A stretch of DNA of 64,000 bases from Hyphomonas sp. CY54-11-8 (lineage in GTDB: Bacteria; Pseudomonadota; Alphaproteobacteria; Caulobacterales; Hyphomonadaceae). Below the pieces are notes generated by a model. That model was given only the letters and a program-made list of their open reading frames with translations, searched no databases and was not told the DNA's origin. The DNA is taken from contig NZ_AWFD01000001.1 in the NCBI RefSeq assembly GCF_000682735.1, positions 62,001-126,000 of the forward strand, written 5' to 3'. The translations under genes and the position numbers were made by a program. How positions within the stretch are numbered: the stretch's first letter is position 1; each line of letters begins with the position of its first letter. Shown here piece by piece: positions 27,447 to 36,222 of the stretch.

Positions 27447-28098
27447 TGTCGCAGTAGCCGGCACTGAAGGAAATGCTGCGGACGGAGGCGATGCTTCCGT
27501 CCGGCAGTGTGCCGTCACGCGTGAGCGTCTCGGCAAGGAAGCGCTTGTGCGCTTCGTGCTTTCGCCCGATGGCGTGGTGACGCCGGACGTGGCGGAGAAG
27601 CTTCCCGGACGCGGGGTCTGGATCAAGGCAGACCGTGCTGTTCTGGCGGAAGCCGTGAAGAAGAATGCGTTTGCCCGCGCATTCAAGACATCCGTCCAGG
27701 TGCCCGATGGCCTTCCGGATACGGTGGAAGGCCTGCTGGTACAGCGCTTTGTCGGCCTTCTCGGCATGGCAAAGAAGGGCGGGGACGTGGTGCTTGGTTT
27801 CGATCAGGTCCACGCGGCCCTGCAAAAACGGCCGCCGGGACTGATGCTGGAGGCATCCGACGGTGCAGAAGATGGCCGTTCGAAGCTGTATTTCCTCGCA
27901 AAAGGCCTATATAGCGAGGTGCAGGTTGCGGGTGCCCTGACATCGACTGAATTGGGCATGGCATTCGGACGTGAGCGTGTGATACACGGTCTCGTCCGCA
28001 AGGGGCCTTTCGCCAAAGCTCTGAAGGCCGCGTATGCGCGCCTTACCGGGTTTCGGGAGAGGCCGGAGCTGGACTGGTTTGCGGATCAGGATCGGTAG
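27421..28098 (+). CDS. Fused YlxR (DUF448) and L7Ae-like RNA-binding protein
   Basis: 225-residue two-domain protein. The N-terminal YlxR (DUF448) domain has RQC (28-30), the TRE turn and GRGVWI (63-68); the C-terminal half, after about residue 110, has the L7Ae-like [21 protein letters not shown]. Gram-positive bacteria encode the two as separate ylxR and ylxQ; the fused form is common in alphaproteobacteria. Start ATG 27421 has GGAGG upstream and lies within nusA (26-base overlap). It is probably an RNA-binding partner of the nusA-infB operon. Confidence 0.92.
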   Translation: MTKPHPKSDVAVAGTEGNAADGGDASVRQCAVTRERLGKEALVRFVLSPDGVVTPDVAEKLPGRGVWIKADRAVLAEAVKKNAFARAFKTSVQVPDGLPDTVEGLLVQRFVGLLGMAKKGGDVVLGFDQVHAALQKRPPGLMLEASDGAEDGRSKLYFLAKGLYSEVQVAGALTSTELGMAFGRERVIHGLVRKGPFAKALKAAYARLTGFRERPELDWFADQDR

Positions 28099-28158
28099 CG
28101 GACAAACCGCCTTCGCGCCATGTGGGTGCGTTGGCCAGAATTGTGATATGTAGGACGA

Positions 28159-30720
28159 ATGAGCGATACGAAAGACACTGGTGGCAATACGGGCGGGCGC
28201 AAGCCGCTCACTGTTTCCCGCAAGACCTCGGGGACGGTGAAGCAGAGCTTCAGCCATGGCCGGTCCAAACAGGTCGTCGTGGAGACGAAGAAACGCCGGA
28301 CGGTTGGTCCGGGCGGCTCTGAGGGAGGCGGCGGCGCAGCTGCATCCGGCTCCGGTAAGGCAGAGCCTTCGCTTGAGCAGAAGCTGAAGGCGATCGCGGC
28401 CCAGCGCGGGATTACCGTGGCAGAGCTGATCGCGCAGCAGAAAGCGCTGGCTGAACGCAAGGCCCAGCAGAACGCGCGCGAGAAAGAAATCGAGAAGGAC
28501 AAGGCCGCCCAGGAGCGCCTCCGGTCCGAACAGGAGCGCAAGCTCCAGGAACAGAAAGAGCGTGAAGAGGCCGAAGCCCGCCGCAAGGCTGAGGAAGAAG
28601 CCCGCAAGGCAGCCGAAGCCGCGGAGAAAGAGCGTGCCGAGCGCGCCTCGAAACCTTCCCGTGCAAAATCGGACTTCCAGCCGGCACCCGGCGAGCCTGC
28701 TCCTGCTGAGGAAAGCGCCGGCCGCGGAAAGCGCGGCAAGTCCGGCCGTGACGACCGCAATGAGCGGCCGCGTAACGAAGCCCCGTCCCGTGGTGCACGC
28801 GGGGGCGATTCCCGCCGCCGTGGCAAGCTGACCATCACGTCTGCCCTTGGCGACGATGCCGATCGCCAGCGTTCGCTCGCGTCGGTGCGCCGGGCCCGTG
28901 AGCGTGAACGTGAGCGCCGCGGTGGTGGTGGCGGTGAGCGCGAGAAGGTCTCCGTCGAAGTCACGTTGCCTGAAACCATCACGCTGCAGGACTTGGCCGG
29001 CCGGATGAACGAGCGCGTCGCAGACGTCGTGAAGTTCATGATCCAGCAGGGCGAGATGCTGCGTGGCAACGACATCATCGATGCCGACACGGCCGAACTG
29101 ATTGCCGAGGAATTCGGCCACACCGTGAAACGTGTCTCCGAGGCCGATGTCGAAATCGGTCTGGAAGGGGTTGAGGACGATCCGAAGGATCTGGAGCCGC
29201 GCCCGCCGATCGTGACCATCATGGGCCACGTCGACCACGGCAAGACCTCGCTGCTCGACGCCTTGCGCAAGACGGACGTGGTCTCTGGCGAAGCCGGCGG
29301 CATTACCCAGCACATCGGTGCCTATCAGGTGAAACTGAAGTCGGGCGAGCGGATCACGTTCCTCGACACGCCAGGCCACGCGGCCTTCACGGCGATGCGG
29401 GCACGCGGTGCAATTGCGACCGATATTGCCATTATCGTTGTGGCGGCTGACGACTCGGTCATGCCGCAGACGATTGAATCCATCAATCACGCCAAGGCGG
29501 CCGGTGTGCCGATCATTATCGCCGTGAACAAGAGCGATCTTGAAACGGCCGACCCGAACAAGGTGCTGACAGACCTGCTGCAGCATGACGTTCAGGTTGA
29601 GAGCATGGGCGGTGAAACCCAGGCGGTTGCTGTGTCGGCCAAGACCGGCATGGGCCTTGATGAGCTGACCGACGCGATCTCGCTTCAGGCCGAACTGCTT
29701 GAGCTGAAGGCCAATCCGAACCGGGATGCTGACGGCATCGTGGTCGAAAGCCAGCTGGACAAGGGCCGCGGCCCGGTTGCGACCGTTCTGGTCAAGCGCG
29801 GCACGCTGAAGCGCGGCGATATCGTCGTCGCCGGCACCCAGTGGGGCAAGGTGCGTGCTCTGGTCGACGAGCGCGGCCAACAGCTGAAAGACGCTGGACC
29901 ATCCCAGCCGGTCGAGGTGCTTGGCCTCGATGGTGCGCCCGACCCGGGCGAGGCCTTCGTGGTTGTCGATACTGAAGCTCGCGCCCGTGAAATCACGGAT
30001 TACCGTATCCGGACGAAGCGTCAGGTCGCCGGCAAGGCCGGTGTTGCCGCACGTGCTTCGCTGGATCAGCTGCTGACCAAGCTGAAAGAGGGCGCTGTCG
30101 AAACGTCCGAACTGCCTGTCGTTGTCAAAGGCGACGTGCAGGGGTCGGTCGAAGCGATCAGCCAGTCGCTGGACAAGCTGTCGACCGAAGAAGTCCGCGC
30201 CCGCGTCATTCATGGCGCTGTCGGCGGTATTTCCGAAAGCGACGTGCTGTTGGCGAAATCGTCTGAAGCTCCGATCTTCGCGTTTAACGTCCGTGCCAAC
30301 AAACAGGCCCGCGACCTTGCGGAGAAGGAAGGCGTGGAGATCCGCTATTATTCGGTGATCTACGACCTGATCGACGATGTGAAAGCGACCCTGTCGGGCA
30401 TGCTGGCACCGGAGAAGCGTGAGACCTTCATCGGCTATGCCGAGATCCTCGAAGTCTTCAATATCACCAAGGTCGGCAAGGTCGCTGGCTGTAGGATCTC
30501 TGAAGGCAAAGTGCTTCGCGGTTGTGGTGTCCGCCTCCTGCGCGACGATGTCGTTATCCACGAAGGCAAGCTGAAGACGCTGAAGCGCTTCAAGGACGAA
30601 GTGAACGAAGTGACGGCCGGTATGGAATGCGGCATGGCGTTCGAGCGCTATGACGACATCCGGGTCGGCGACAAGATCGAATGCTTCCAGGTTGAGGAAA
30701 TCGCAAGAACGCTCGACTAG
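28159..30720 (+). CDS. infB: Translation initiation factor IF-2
   Basis: 853-residue GTPase that places initiator tRNA on the 30S subunit. The N-terminal third is a charged, low-complexity region (EKLRKEQ-like Arg, Lys, Glu runs) followed by the IF2-associated region ([20 protein letters not shown]), then the GTPase: G1 GHVDHGKT at residues 356-363, DTPGHAAF and NKSD. A beta-barrel domain, and the C-terminal initiator-tRNA domain end the protein. It is preceded by 60 bases after ylxR and followed after 11 bases by a small membrane protein gene. Confidence 0.98.
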   Translation: MSDTKDTGGNTGGRKPLTVSRKTSGTVKQSFSHGRSKQVVVETKKRRTVGPGGSEGGGGAAASGSGKAEPSLEQKLKAIAAQRGITVAELIAQQKALAERKAQQNAREKEIEKDKAAQERLRSEQERKLQEQKEREEAEARRKAEEEARKAAEAAEKERAERASKPSRAKSDFQPAPGEPAPAEESAGRGKRGKSGRDDRNERPRNEAPSRGARGGDSRRRGKLTITSALGDDADRQRSLASVRRARERERERRGGGGGEREKVSVEVTLPETITLQDLAGRMNERVADVVKFMIQQGEMLRGNDIIDADTAELIAEEFGHTVKRVSEADVEIGLEGVEDDPKDLEPRPPIVTIMGHVDHGKTSLLDALRKTDVVSGEAGGITQHIGAYQVKLKSGERITFLDTPGHAAFTAMRARGAIATDIAIIVVAADDSVMPQTIESINHAKAAGVPIIIAVNKSDLETADPNKVLTDLLQHDVQVESMGGETQAVAVSAKTGMGLDELTDAISLQAELLELKANPNRDADGIVVESQLDKGRGPVATVLVKRGTLKRGDIVVAGTQWGKVRALVDERGQQLKDAGPSQPVEVLGLDGAPDPGEAFVVVDTEARAREITDYRIRTKRQVAGKAGVAARASLDQLLTKLKEGAVETSELPVVVKGDVQGSVEAISQSLDKLSTEEVRARVIHGAVGGISESDVLLAKSSEAPIFAFNVRANKQARDLAEKEGVEIRYYSVIYDLIDDVKATLSGMLAPEKRETFIGYAEILEVFNITKVGKVAGCRISEGKVLRGCGVRLLRDDVVIHEGKLKTLKRFKDEVNEVTAGMECGMAFERYDDIRVGDKIECFQVEEIARTLD

Positions 30721-30731
30721 TCTGGTCCTCC

Positions 30732-31259
30732 ATGACTGAGCCGCTCACCGTCACCGGTCTTCTGACCGAGAAGGATGTCAGGAAACTGACACGGCTGGCG
30801 CGTGGCGGCACAGTCGGGCCAACGGCGGTCTACTATGCCGGTGTGACGGCGCCGATCATCTCGGCCAGCATGTCGGTCCTGATGCGCAATGCCATGATCA
30901 TGGTTGGGGCCAGTCCGTATTGGCAATGGCTTGTGGCGGCCCTCGTCGCAGCCTTCGCCGGTATCGCCTGGTATCTGATCTTCATCCGGTGGTCCTACCG
31001 CCATGTTCATGGGCGCGGTACGGAAACCCGGCTGGAGACCAGCATCGCACTGGAAGAGGACAGTCTGGTCGTCCGGCGTGGCGGTATTGAAACACGCGCC
31101 GCCTGGAGCAGTGTTACGAATGTGGCAGCCACAGGCGGGCATGTTACGGTGCGGTTGGACGGGGCAGCGCCGCTGATCATCCCGAATGCCTGGTTTGGCA
31201 AGAACAAGACCGCGCGTCAGGCTTTCCTGGCCCGGCTCAATGAGAAGGTTCCATCCTGA
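30732..31259 (+). CDS. YcxB-like membrane protein
   Basis: 175-residue protein with two adjacent membrane segments (residues about 28-46 and 62-88) and a C-terminal soluble domain resembling the YcxB C-terminal domain: LEEDSLVVRRGGIETRAAW, then VTVRLDGAAPLIIPNAWFG, the pattern of an IPxxAF-type ending. It is the first of three small membrane proteins inserted in this translation operon. Its TGA overlaps the rbfA ATG by one base, so it is co-translated with rbfA. Function unknown. Confidence 0.75.
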   Translation: MTEPLTVTGLLTEKDVRKLTRLARGGTVGPTAVYYAGVTAPIISASMSVLMRNAMIMVGASPYWQWLVAALVAAFAGIAWYLIFIRWSYRHVHGRGTETRLETSIALEEDSLVVRRGGIETRAAWSSVTNVAATGGHVTVRLDGAAPLIIPNAWFGKNKTARQAFLARLNEKVPS

Positions 31260-31663
31260 TGGCCCGCAAATCCGCCCCGCCCGGCATGCCATCGCAGCGT
31301 CAGTTGCGGGCTGGTGAACTCGTGCGCCATGCCCTGACCGATATTCTCTCGCGCGAAGCCTTTCGCGACCCGGATCTGGAGCAGGTCATGATCACGGTCG
31401 GGGAAGTACGCTGCTCACCGGACCTGAAGCATGCGAACGTGTTCGTGTCTCCGCTGGGCGACGACTCCGATGAGGGCCGGACGAAACTTGCCAATGCGCT
31501 CAACCGGGCAGCCGGTTTCCTCCGTGGCCGTCTCGGCCGGGAGGTTGAACTGCGTTACACACCGGAACTGCACTTCATCGCTGACAAATCCTATGACGAC
31601 GCCACGGCGATCGACCGTCTCCTGATGGATCCGAAGGTCCGCCGGGATGTGGAAGGCGAATAG
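31259..31663 (+). CDS. rbfA: Ribosome-binding factor A
   Basis: 134-residue KH-fold factor for 16S rRNA 5'-end maturation and cold adaptation. The SQRQLRAGELVRHALTDILS opening and EVELRYTPELHFIADKSYDDATAIDRLL end match the family. ATG 31259 overlaps the preceding stop by one base. A short intergenic region with a near-perfect 14-nt palindrome follows at 31694. Confidence 0.95.
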   Translation: MARKSAPPGMPSQRQLRAGELVRHALTDILSREAFRDPDLEQVMITVGEVRCSPDLKHANVFVSPLGDDSDEGRTKLANALNRAAGFLRGRLGREVELRYTPELHFIADKSYDDATAIDRLLMDPKVRRDVEGE

Positions 31664-31693
31664 GCCTAGCTGGTCCGGTATTCTGGACCGGAT

Positions 31694-31707
31694 GTAAGTT
31701 GACTTAC
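31694..31707. promoter_or_regulatory. Palindrome with embedded TTGACT downstream of rbfA
   Basis: GTAAGT and ACTTAC (31694-31699 and 31702-31707) form a perfect 6-bp inverted repeat around TG. TTGACT (31699-31704) overlaps it and could be a -35 element for the following membrane-protein gene, but no good -10 is seen at the right distance. Confidence 0.3.
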
Positions 31708-31781
31708 TCTGGCCACATTGCCAGCATTTCATGACATGCCGAAAAGGGGCCATAGGAAGCGCCCCGGAATAGGGGCAAGTG

Positions 31782-32522
31782 ATGGATCGCCAGACGCTCG
31801 ACATGGAAGGCGCCCGCCAGGGTGAGATTTCCGCTGCCTCGCTGCAGATGGGCGATGACACGATTGCCATACAGCGCATCGCGACAATGAGTGTGGAAGC
31901 GAAAGATTTCTTTCCTTGGGACACGCCGAAGAACCGCGTGACGCAGAAGGGCTATGCCACCGCGTTCGTGTCGCTGATGTTCTTCGCGCTGATGGGCATC
32001 GGCTGGTGGGCCGTGCTGCCGGGCCGGCCATCCAGCATGGTGATGCTGGCGATCGGCGTCGTGATGCTGATCGGTGCCATGGTCTGCGGCCTGCGGGCGG
32101 GGATGATTGCGGCGAAGCTGCGGGTGAAGCAGAAATATTTCCGCCTCGTCATTGGCACGTCGGATGCGCGCCAGATCCCGTTGGTGGACGATAATCGCGA
32201 CGTGCTGTGCAAGATCCGCGATGTGGTACGCCACAAGATGGACACCGACGACCGCACGATCATGGGCGATTTTGATCTGAATCTCGACATCGTGAACCTG
32301 AAATCCCCGAACCCGTCCCCGGGCCAGCCGGACCCTGAGCCCCCGCGGGGCCGGGCTTCAGCTGTGCCGGAACGCCCGGCAGAGCCGGAACCGAAACCGC
32401 TGCCCGAGCTCGGCGATGCGGACAATGACCCGCCGCTGCCGAAGCTTGCCCGCCGGCATGATGACGACCATCAGGACGCCCTGTTCGACAAGGTGGCCGA
32501 GGCGATGAAGCCGGCCTCCTGA
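31782..32522 (+). CDS. Membrane protein, DUF6232-like
   Basis: 246-residue protein: an N-terminal soluble part (TIAIQRIATMSVEAKDF), two close membrane segments (residues about 60-78 and 81-103, with LMFFALMGIGWW), then a soluble stretch (KQKYFRLVIGTSDARQIPL, VLCKIRDVVRHKMDT) and a disordered Pro/Glu/Arg-rich C-terminus. The order short beta pattern, double helix, IxxAI-type helix resembles DUF6232, a small membrane-anchored family. ATG 31782 is preferred over GTG 31779 because GGGGC sits 6 bases upstream. Function unknown. Confidence 0.6.
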   Translation: MDRQTLDMEGARQGEISAASLQMGDDTIAIQRIATMSVEAKDFFPWDTPKNRVTQKGYATAFVSLMFFALMGIGWWAVLPGRPSSMVMLAIGVVMLIGAMVCGLRAGMIAAKLRVKQKYFRLVIGTSDARQIPLVDDNRDVLCKIRDVVRHKMDTDDRTIMGDFDLNLDIVNLKSPNPSPGQPDPEPPRGRASAVPERPAEPEPKPLPELGDADNDPPLPKLARRHDDDHQDALFDKVAEAMKPAS

Positions 32523-32640
32523 CCGGGAACACAATTCGCCCGGTTGACGGCGGGGGTCCGCCCGCTTAAGGCCCTCGCTTTCCATTCTGCCAGACCGCAT
32601 CGCGGCGTCCGATCCGCCGGCCGGTGCAAGGGAGTTGATC

Positions 32641-33576
32641 TTGGCGAGACAGCGCAAGCGCAAGGGCGATCCGGTCACCGGATGGCTGAACCTGTTCAAA
32701 CCGGTCGACATGACCTCCACTCAGGCCGTGGCGATCCTGAAGCGCCGCTACAATGCCGCGAAGGTCGGCCATGGCGGAACGCTTGATCCGCTGGCAGACG
32801 GTATCCTGCCGATTGCCTTCGGGGAGGCAACCAAGACCGTCCAGTGGGCGATGGACGCCGAGAAGGAATATGTCTTCACCATTCGCTGGGGCATTTCCAC
32901 CGCCAGCCAGGACGCGGAAGGGGAGGCGACGGCCACTTCCGATGCGCGGCCGACGCGGGATGAGGTCGAGGATGTCCTCAGGAACTATGTCGGCACGATC
33001 GAACAGGTCCCGCCGAAATACTCCGCCATCAAGGTGGACGGCCAGCGCGCCTATGACCTGGCCCGCGAGGGTGAGGATTTCGAACTGAAATCCCGCGAAG
33101 TGGACGTGTTCGAGGCTGCCGTGATCGGCATGCCGGATCCGGATCATACGGTCATTCACGTCACCTCCGGCAAGGGCTTCTATGTCCGGGCCATGGCGCG
33201 AGACCTGGCGTTCGACCTTGGCTGCGAGGGCCATATCAGCCAGCTGCGCCGCACGCGCGTCGGCAATTTCGGCGCCGCGACGGCCGTGCCGATCTCCAGA
33301 ATCGAGGAGACCGAGGACAAGGCGGCACTGCTTGCCCTGCTGCAGCCGGTCCAGGCCGTACTGGACGATATTCCCCAGCTCACCATCACCCGCGACGAGG
33401 CCGCCAATGTGCGCCAGGGCCGCGAGATCCAGCTGATGCCCCATCTTGTGGAACAGTGGCGGGTCGAGCGCGTGGACGATGACCGCTCCGCCCTCGTCAT
33501 CTGCGATGGCCACGCCGTGGCGATGGGAGAGGTGCGTGCCGGGCGGTTTGAGCCGGCCCGCGTATTCGTAGCGTAA
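32641..33576 (+). CDS. truB: tRNA pseudouridine(55) synthase
   Basis: 311-residue enzyme that makes pseudouridine 55 in the tRNA T loop. The catalytic motif HGGTLDPLADG places D49 as nucleophile, matching D48 of the E. coli enzyme. It starts at an unusual TTG (32641), chosen because GGGAG is 7 bases upstream and the protein then begins MARQRKRKGDPVTGWL, the expected opening. The N-terminal Arg/Lys-rich segment is typical. In most alphaproteobacteria rpsO follows directly; here it is over 2 kb away. Confidence 0.95.
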   Translation: MARQRKRKGDPVTGWLNLFKPVDMTSTQAVAILKRRYNAAKVGHGGTLDPLADGILPIAFGEATKTVQWAMDAEKEYVFTIRWGISTASQDAEGEATATSDARPTRDEVEDVLRNYVGTIEQVPPKYSAIKVDGQRAYDLAREGEDFELKSREVDVFEAAVIGMPDPDHTVIHVTSGKGFYVRAMARDLAFDLGCEGHISQLRRTRVGNFGAATAVPISRIEETEDKAALLALLQPVQAVLDDIPQLTITRDEAANVRQGREIQLMPHLVEQWRVERVDDDRSALVICDGHAVAMGEVRAGRFEPARVFVA

Positions 33577-33628
33577 TTTTTCACGTCGCCTCCACCGGAT
33601 TTTAAACCTGATCCCCCATACAGGCGTG

Positions 33629-34132
33629 ATGGATTTCGTGGAAATCTTCGCGCGCTTTTATGCCCTCGGGTTCGGCCTCGTCGTTGGCGGCGGGGCGCTG
33701 GCCATTGTCATCTGGCGCGACAGCTGGCGCTGGCGCCAACTGGCGGAGGCCTATGAATCCGCCGCCGAGCCGGAAGGTCCGCGCAAGCGTTTCAGCACGG
33801 TGATCCTGCATGGCCGGGGCGTTGCCTATAATTCCTACCACTCCATGGTGACGCTTCATGTGGACCGGAAAGGTATCTGGCTGCTGTTCCGACCCTTCCT
33901 GCTGAACATTCCAATCTTCAAGCCGCTCTACATTCCGTTTGCCGACCTTCAGGCCACGCCGCAGAGCTGGATGCTGATCCACAGGACGGTGGAGCTCGAA
34001 ACCGGAAAAACGCCGGGCCTCAAGATCGTGGTCTGGCAGCGCACTGCCGACTGGATCGACGAGCAGAGCGGCGGCCGCCTCGGCCTCTTTTCCCGGCAGG
34101 CGAGCCGCATGGCCGCCAGCTGGCCGAACTGA
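33629..34132 (+). CDS. Membrane-anchored protein of unknown function, possible PH-like domain
   Basis: 167-residue protein with one N-terminal membrane helix (FALGFGLVVGGGALAIVIW, residues about 10-30) and a C-terminal soluble domain of beta strands ending in a helix: HSMVTLHVDRKGIWLLFRPF, PLYIPFADL, IHRTVELE, LKIVVWQRTADWI. The strand-strand-IPFxDL pattern recalls bacterial PH-like domains, an inference from pattern only. ATG 33629 is one codon after an in-frame GTG at 33626. It is the third small membrane protein in the infB-to-truB neighbourhood. Confidence 0.6.
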   Translation: MDFVEIFARFYALGFGLVVGGGALAIVIWRDSWRWRQLAEAYESAAEPEGPRKRFSTVILHGRGVAYNSYHSMVTLHVDRKGIWLLFRPFLLNIPIFKPLYIPFADLQATPQSWMLIHRTVELETGKTPGLKIVVWQRTADWIDEQSGGRLGLFSRQASRMAASWPN

Positions 34133-34154
34133 TCCCGGCGCGCCCTTTGGCCGC

Positions 34155-35195
34155 CTAGAGCGTCGCCATGTCGATCACGAAGCGGTACTTCACATCGCTG
34201 GCGACGACGCGGTCATACGCTTCGTTGATGTCCTTCATGGCGATCACTTCCACATCGCAGGTTATGTCATGCTCGGCGCAGAAATCGAGCATCTCCTGCG
34301 TCTCTTCGAGACCGCCGATGCCGGAACCCGCAATGCGCCGCCGGTTGGCCAGCAAGAGGCCGCCATGCATCTCTTCCAGCGGTTCGATCGCGCCGACGAT
34401 CACCATCGTGCCGTTGCGGGCGAGGAGGCCCAGATAGGGGTTCAGGTCGTGCTTCACCGGCACGGTGTTCAGCAGGAAATCGAAGCTGCCCAGATGCGCC
34501 TTCATCTGTGCCCGGTCTTTCGAGACCAGCACATCGCTGACGCCGAGGCGGCGCGCATCCTCTCCCTTTTCGGGTGAGGTGGTGATCATCACGACTTCTG
34601 CGCCGAGGGCGACGGCGAACTTGATGCCCATATGGCCGAGGCCGCCGAGGCCAATGACGCCCACCTTGTCGCCCTTGCCGATATTCCAGTGCTTCAGCGG
34701 CGACCAGCTGGTGATCCCGGCGCAGAGCAGGGGGGCGACCTTTTCCGGCGGCAGTTTCTCAGACACTTTCAGCACGAATTCCTGGCGCACCACGATCTGG
34801 CGGGAATAGCCGCCAAAGGTCGGTCCGCCGATCACGGGCTCCGTGCCGCCATAGGTGCCGACCATGCCTTTCTCGCAATATTGTTCGTCCCCGTCATGAC
34901 AGGCCGGACAGGCAAGGCAGGCATCCACCATGCAGCCGACGCCGACGAGATCGCCCACCTTGTGCTGCGTCACGTCCGGGCCGATCTCGCTGACCCGGCC
35001 GATGATCTCGTGCCCCGGCACGAAGGGATAGCGCGAGCGGCCCCATTCATTGCGCGCGGCATGGATGTCGCTGTGGCAGACGCCGCAATGCGTGATGTCG
35101 ATCAGAACATCGTTCGACTGCAGGTCGCGGCGCGTGATCTCGAACGGTTTCAGCGCCTCCGTGGCGCCCTCTGTTGCGTATGCGTGAACCTGCAT
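34155..35195 (-). CDS. Zinc-dependent alcohol dehydrogenase (cinnamyl-type)
   Basis: 346-residue NAD(P)-dependent medium-chain dehydrogenase. Catalytic zinc ligands C37 and H62 are in HCGVC and PGHE, and the four structural zinc cysteines C93, C96, C99 and C107 are all present. The Rossmann motif GLGGLGHMG is at about residue 182. The protein resembles cinnamyl alcohol dehydrogenases and YahK-type aldehyde reductases, with preference for NADPH likely but not shown. It is on the opposite strand to its neighbours and is an insertion relative to the usual truB-rpsO order. Confidence 0.92.
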   Translation of the reverse strand: MQVHAYATEGATEALKPFEITRRDLQSNDVLIDITHCGVCHSDIHAARNEWGRSRYPFVPGHEIIGRVSEIGPDVTQHKVGDLVGVGCMVDACLACPACHDGDEQYCEKGMVGTYGGTEPVIGGPTFGGYSRQIVVRQEFVLKVSEKLPPEKVAPLLCAGITSWSPLKHWNIGKGDKVGVIGLGGLGHMGIKFAVALGAEVVMITTSPEKGEDARRLGVSDVLVSKDRAQMKAHLGSFDFLLNTVPVKHDLNPYLGLLARNGTMVIVGAIEPLEEMHGGLLLANRRRIAGSGIGGLEETQEMLDFCAEHDITCDVEVIAMKDINEAYDRVVASDVKYRFVIDMATL

Positions 35196-35251
35196 GATGT
35201 GCCTCCCTTTATCGTTAGAAGCATTTCACCGGAGCGGGGCCTTGTCCATGC

Positions 35252-35656
35252 GTGCCGGTGCGGGAGGCGGGCCCAGCGCTGAGAGCCGGACTGGCATCGG
35301 CCATCCGGTTACGGGTCGATATTTGCTCCTCACTTGTCGGACACACGTGGATTGCTTTGTTTGACGGACAGCCACAAGAAGTATTGGACGCTTGTGCCGC
35401 GCTCGCATCACTCGAACCGCAGTACTTAGGTGAATTTGATACTCGTATAGCGTTGGTGAATTGGGCTCATGCACAAACGCTTCTTGGAAATGATGCCCAA
35501 GCAAACCAAGTTTATATTGCTTTTGCTGATGGCGATTATGGGTCTGAGGTTCGTTGGCCGGAAGTTATTGTCGAGGATTTCCGAATCCTGCGGGCCGCTG
35601 GCTACGTCCATCGAAACATGGACTTCATTTTGGCGATTATAGGAGCTCCGGAATAG
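35252..35656 (+). pseudogene. AT-rich open frame, probable gene remnant
   Basis: The reading frame gives 134 residues from a GTG, but only the part after about residue 24 (around 35320) looks like real protein sequence (HTWIALFDGQPQEVLD, then YVHRNMDFILAII). Third-position use is A/T-rich (tta, ata, gat, caa, gtt), unlike the high-GC neighbours. I recognise no domain, though the EVLDACAALASLEPQYLGEFDT stretch is helical and TPR-like in appearance. The most likely reading is the 3' part of a transferred gene that lost its 5' end, joined to local DNA. Start is undetermined; expression unknown. Confidence 0.4.
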
Positions 35657-35879
35657 CGCTCTGGAAATATGGGCATGGGATTACGCCAACTCACCTCGCC
35701 CCCTTCCAATTCGCCCCGAAATGAGCCATAAGCCGCCGCTTGAGGTGGGCCCTTCGGACCTTGACCCTGCTGGACGACATCCCGGCTGTGGCCATTGACC
35801 CCGGAAACCACCGAAAAACCCCGCCAAATCAGGCGTTTAAGTGAACCCCGCCGCAAGGCGACAGTACGAAAGATATTCG
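35657..35879. other. Non-coding stretch before rpsO
   Basis: About 220 bases between the AT-rich island and rpsO. I see no gene or strong terminator. TTGACC occurs twice without a convincing -10, and one of these would be the nearest candidate for an rpsO promoter. Confidence 0.5.
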
Positions 35880-36149
35880 ATGTCGATTACCGCTGAGAAA
35901 AAAGCAGAGCTGATCACGAAATTCGCCACCAAACCGGGCGATACGGGCTCTCCAGAAGTGCAGGTCGCGATCCTGACCGAACGGATCAACAATCTGACCG
36001 ACCACTTCAAGACCAACAAGAAAGACAACCACTCCCGCCGCGGCCTGCTGGCCATGGTGGCAACGCGTAGAAAGCTGCTTGACTACGTCAAGGGCAAGGA
36101 TGAGGCGCGCTATACAAAACTCATCACCGAACTGGGCATCCGCCGCTAG
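35880..36149 (+). CDS. rpsO: 30S ribosomal protein S15
   Basis: 89-residue 16S rRNA-binding protein, the standard S15 length, from ATG 35880 ([12 protein letters not shown]). Conserved helix and turn segments [34 protein letters not shown] and ITELGIRR are present. It precedes pnp, its usual partner, with a terminator-like hairpin between them. Confidence 0.97.
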   Translation: MSITAEKKAELITKFATKPGDTGSPEVQVAILTERINNLTDHFKTNKKDNHSRRGLLAMVATRRKLLDYVKGKDEARYTKLITELGIRR

Positions 36150-36163
36150 GGCGACCCAAAACA

Positions 36164-36200
36164 AGCCCGCCGGGCAATAGGGCCGCGGCGGGCTTTTCGT
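36164..36200 (+). terminator. Terminator-like hairpin between rpsO and pnp
   Basis: AAGCCCGCC (36164-36172) pairs with GGCGGGCTT (36187-36195), followed by TTCGT. It is a strong 9-bp stem with only a short T run, so it likely attenuates or partially terminates the rpsO transcript, as happens in E. coli rpsO-pnp. Confidence 0.75.
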
Positions 36201-36222
36201 ATGTGAAGAAAGACAAGACGAA

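Noticed and set aside
27907-30561. 884-residue open frame opposite infB
   Set aside because: It has no recognisable domain and lies opposite a certain IF-2 gene.
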